The notes under the pieces were generated by a model. It did no database searches. It saw only the letters and a program-made list of their open reading frames with translations, and was not told where the DNA came from. From contig CAVIJJ010000050.1 in NCBI GenBank assembly GCA_963643205.1, positions 1 to 6,409 on the forward strand: a DNA stretch of 6,409 nucleotides, in the 5' to 3' direction. The translations under genes and the position numbers were made by a program. The DNA comes from Phil1 sp963643205 (lineage in GTDB: Bacteria > Bacillota > Clostridia > Christensenellales > CAG-138). Within the stretch, counting starts at the first letter, position 1; each line of letters opens with the position of its first letter. Of the stretch, positions 6,065 through 6,409 are shown in pieces.

Positions 6065-6162
6065 CACCGCTTTCACAAAAACTGAGCGAATAACTCATCA
6101 CTTCGCACAAAAAATGAGCGAATAATCCGCCGCTTCGCACAAAATATGAGGGAAAGATGAAA
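6051..6162. repeat. 32-base tandem repeats, putative operator array
   Basis: TGAGCGAA begins at 6051, 6083 and 6115, and a decayed copy TGAGGGAA at 6147, so the period is exactly 32 bases. Units 2 and 3 each hold an imperfect inverted repeat, TGAGCGAA then 11 bases then TTCGCACA (6083-6109 and 6115-6141), followed by an A-run. Unit 1 is more diverged in its second half and overlaps the ATPase promoter. A 32-base spacing equals about three helical turns, so all half-sites would face one side of the DNA, as in cooperative regulator binding. No spacers are present, so it is not a CRISPR array. Confidence 0.85.
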
Positions 6163-6194
6163 ATATCGGCGCTTTTGGTTTTGGCCTAATTCGG

Positions 6195-6214
6195 GAGTTT
6201 TTCAATAAAAACTC
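6195..6214. repeat. Small AT-rich inverted repeat
   Basis: GAGTTTTT (6195-6202) pairs perfectly with AAAAACTC (6207-6214) around loop CAAT. It could be a weak terminator remnant, but it lacks a GC-rich stem base and a separate T-run. The surrounding 6163-6242 has no gene or promoter that I can support. Confidence 0.5.
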
Positions 6215-6228
6215 ACTTTACTTCAACC

Positions 6229-6243
6229 CCGCCTTTCTTTATG
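6229..6243. repeat. 15-base direct repeat, distal copy
   Basis: This is the second copy of CCGCCTTTCTTTATG, identical to 4604-4618 and in the same orientation. Its last base touches the first base of the 48-base inverted repeat. It bounds the ATPase segment on the upstream side. Confidence 0.7.
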
Positions 6244-6290
6244 CCAAGGGGCCGGGGAAGATTTCGATTTCTTCCCCTAGGCCCCCTGGC
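6243..6290. repeat. 48-base near-perfect inverted repeat
   Basis: Three nested arms pair: GCCA (6243-6246) with TGGC (6287-6290), GGGGCC (6248-6253) with GGCCCC (6280-6285), and GGGGAAGA (6254-6261) with TCTTCCCC (6270-6277). There is only one mismatch (6247/6286) and a two-base bulge (6278-6279). The loop is an 8-base AT-rich segment. It has no T-run on either side, so it is not a standard terminator. It ends four bases before the long repeat copy 2 and is probably the outer end of that element. Confidence 0.85.
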
Positions 6291-6294
6291 GACC

Positions 6295-6391
6295 CCCTAC
6301 CCCATTTGAAACGATCGCTCCGCGAGGGGTACGGGACTCAACTAATTTGGGTGTACGGTGAACAAAAGAAGGTTTGAGGTACCACCAAAAG
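6295..6391. repeat. Long intergenic repeat, copy 2
   Basis: This copy aligns gaplessly to 1-97 with four mismatches and in the same orientation, so the two copies form direct repeats separated by about 6.2 kb containing all the genes. It is flanked on the left by the 48-base inverted repeat and on the right by hairpin repeat D, which suggests a composite element of roughly 200 bases. No gene is visible in 6065-6409. Confidence 0.9.
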
Positions 6392-6409
6392 CCTCCCTCC
6401 TGAGGGAGT
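6385..6409. repeat. Two-stem hairpin repeat, copy D (cut by window end)
   Basis: The sequence begins CCAAAAGCCTCC and ends within TGAGGGAG at the last base. Stem 1 pairs CCTCC (6392-6396) with GGAG near 6405-6408, or CTCCCTC with GAGGGAG in another register. The second stem is missing because the window ends. It follows the long repeat exactly as copy A follows long repeat copy 1, so the two are linked parts of one element. Confidence 0.75.

Noticed and set aside
6051..6162. Short CRISPR array
   Set aside because: The 32-base units are head to tail with no variable spacers, there is no cas gene, and the array overlaps a promoter.
1..6409. A circular plasmid or phage genome, with the end repeats as assembly overlap
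   Set aside because: The end repeats differ at four positions in 97 and diverge beyond that, there is no replication gene, and murG plus parS indicate a chromosome.
1..6409. Insertion sequence or transposon carrying these genes
   Set aside because: No transposase, integrase or recombinase is encoded, and the end repeats are direct rather than terminal inverted repeats.

Overview
The window looks like chromosomal DNA from a mid-GC, low-redundancy member of the Firmicutes, most probably a gut-type Clostridia. The reasons are the clostridial form of MurG (GGGSAGHVTPN glycine loop), strong AGGAGG-type ribosome sites, a perfect ParB-type parS palindrome, and families of GCCTCC...GGAGGGAG hairpin repeats that I associate with clostridial intergenic DNA. 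No database search was possible, so the taxon is inference.

Every gene lies on the minus strand and is read from right to left. At 6004-4631 is an AAA_14/DUF4143 ATPase of unknown role. It has its own good promoter (6036-6064), overlapped and preceded by three and a half 32-base tandem repeats that look like a phased operator. Next come murG (4597-3518), the lipid II-forming glycosyltransferase, and a HEAT-repeat plus SAM-dependent RNA methyltransferase fusion (3521-1971). These two overlap by ATGA and are probably driven by a second promoter lying in the last codons of the ATPase gene. The ATPase gene is bracketed by a 15-base direct repeat, which suggests it was inserted in front of murG.

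Just past the methyltransferase stop is a 16-base perfect parS site (1954-1969), which suggests the locus is near the replication origin. Then follows a rhuM-family gene (1910-897) split by one in-frame TAA with an otherwise intact frame, and a 121-residue ModE-type winged-helix regulator without a molybdate-binding domain (873-508). A strong intrinsic terminator (470-493) closes the transcription unit.

The two ends hold no genes. Bases 1-460 and 6195-6409 are repeat DNA: a ~97-base near-identical long repeat at both extremities (4 mismatches), three and a half copies of a two-stem hairpin repeat, and a 48-base near-perfect inverted repeat next to the right-hand long repeat. The window begins and ends inside these repeats, as expected if an assembly contig broke there.

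The core genes (murG and the methyltransferase) are housekeeping. The ATPase, rhuM and repeat DNA look accessory. I see no clear new multi-gene system; the most promising unexplained signals are the phased 32-base operator array in front of the ATPase, the parS site between genes, and the composite repeat element.
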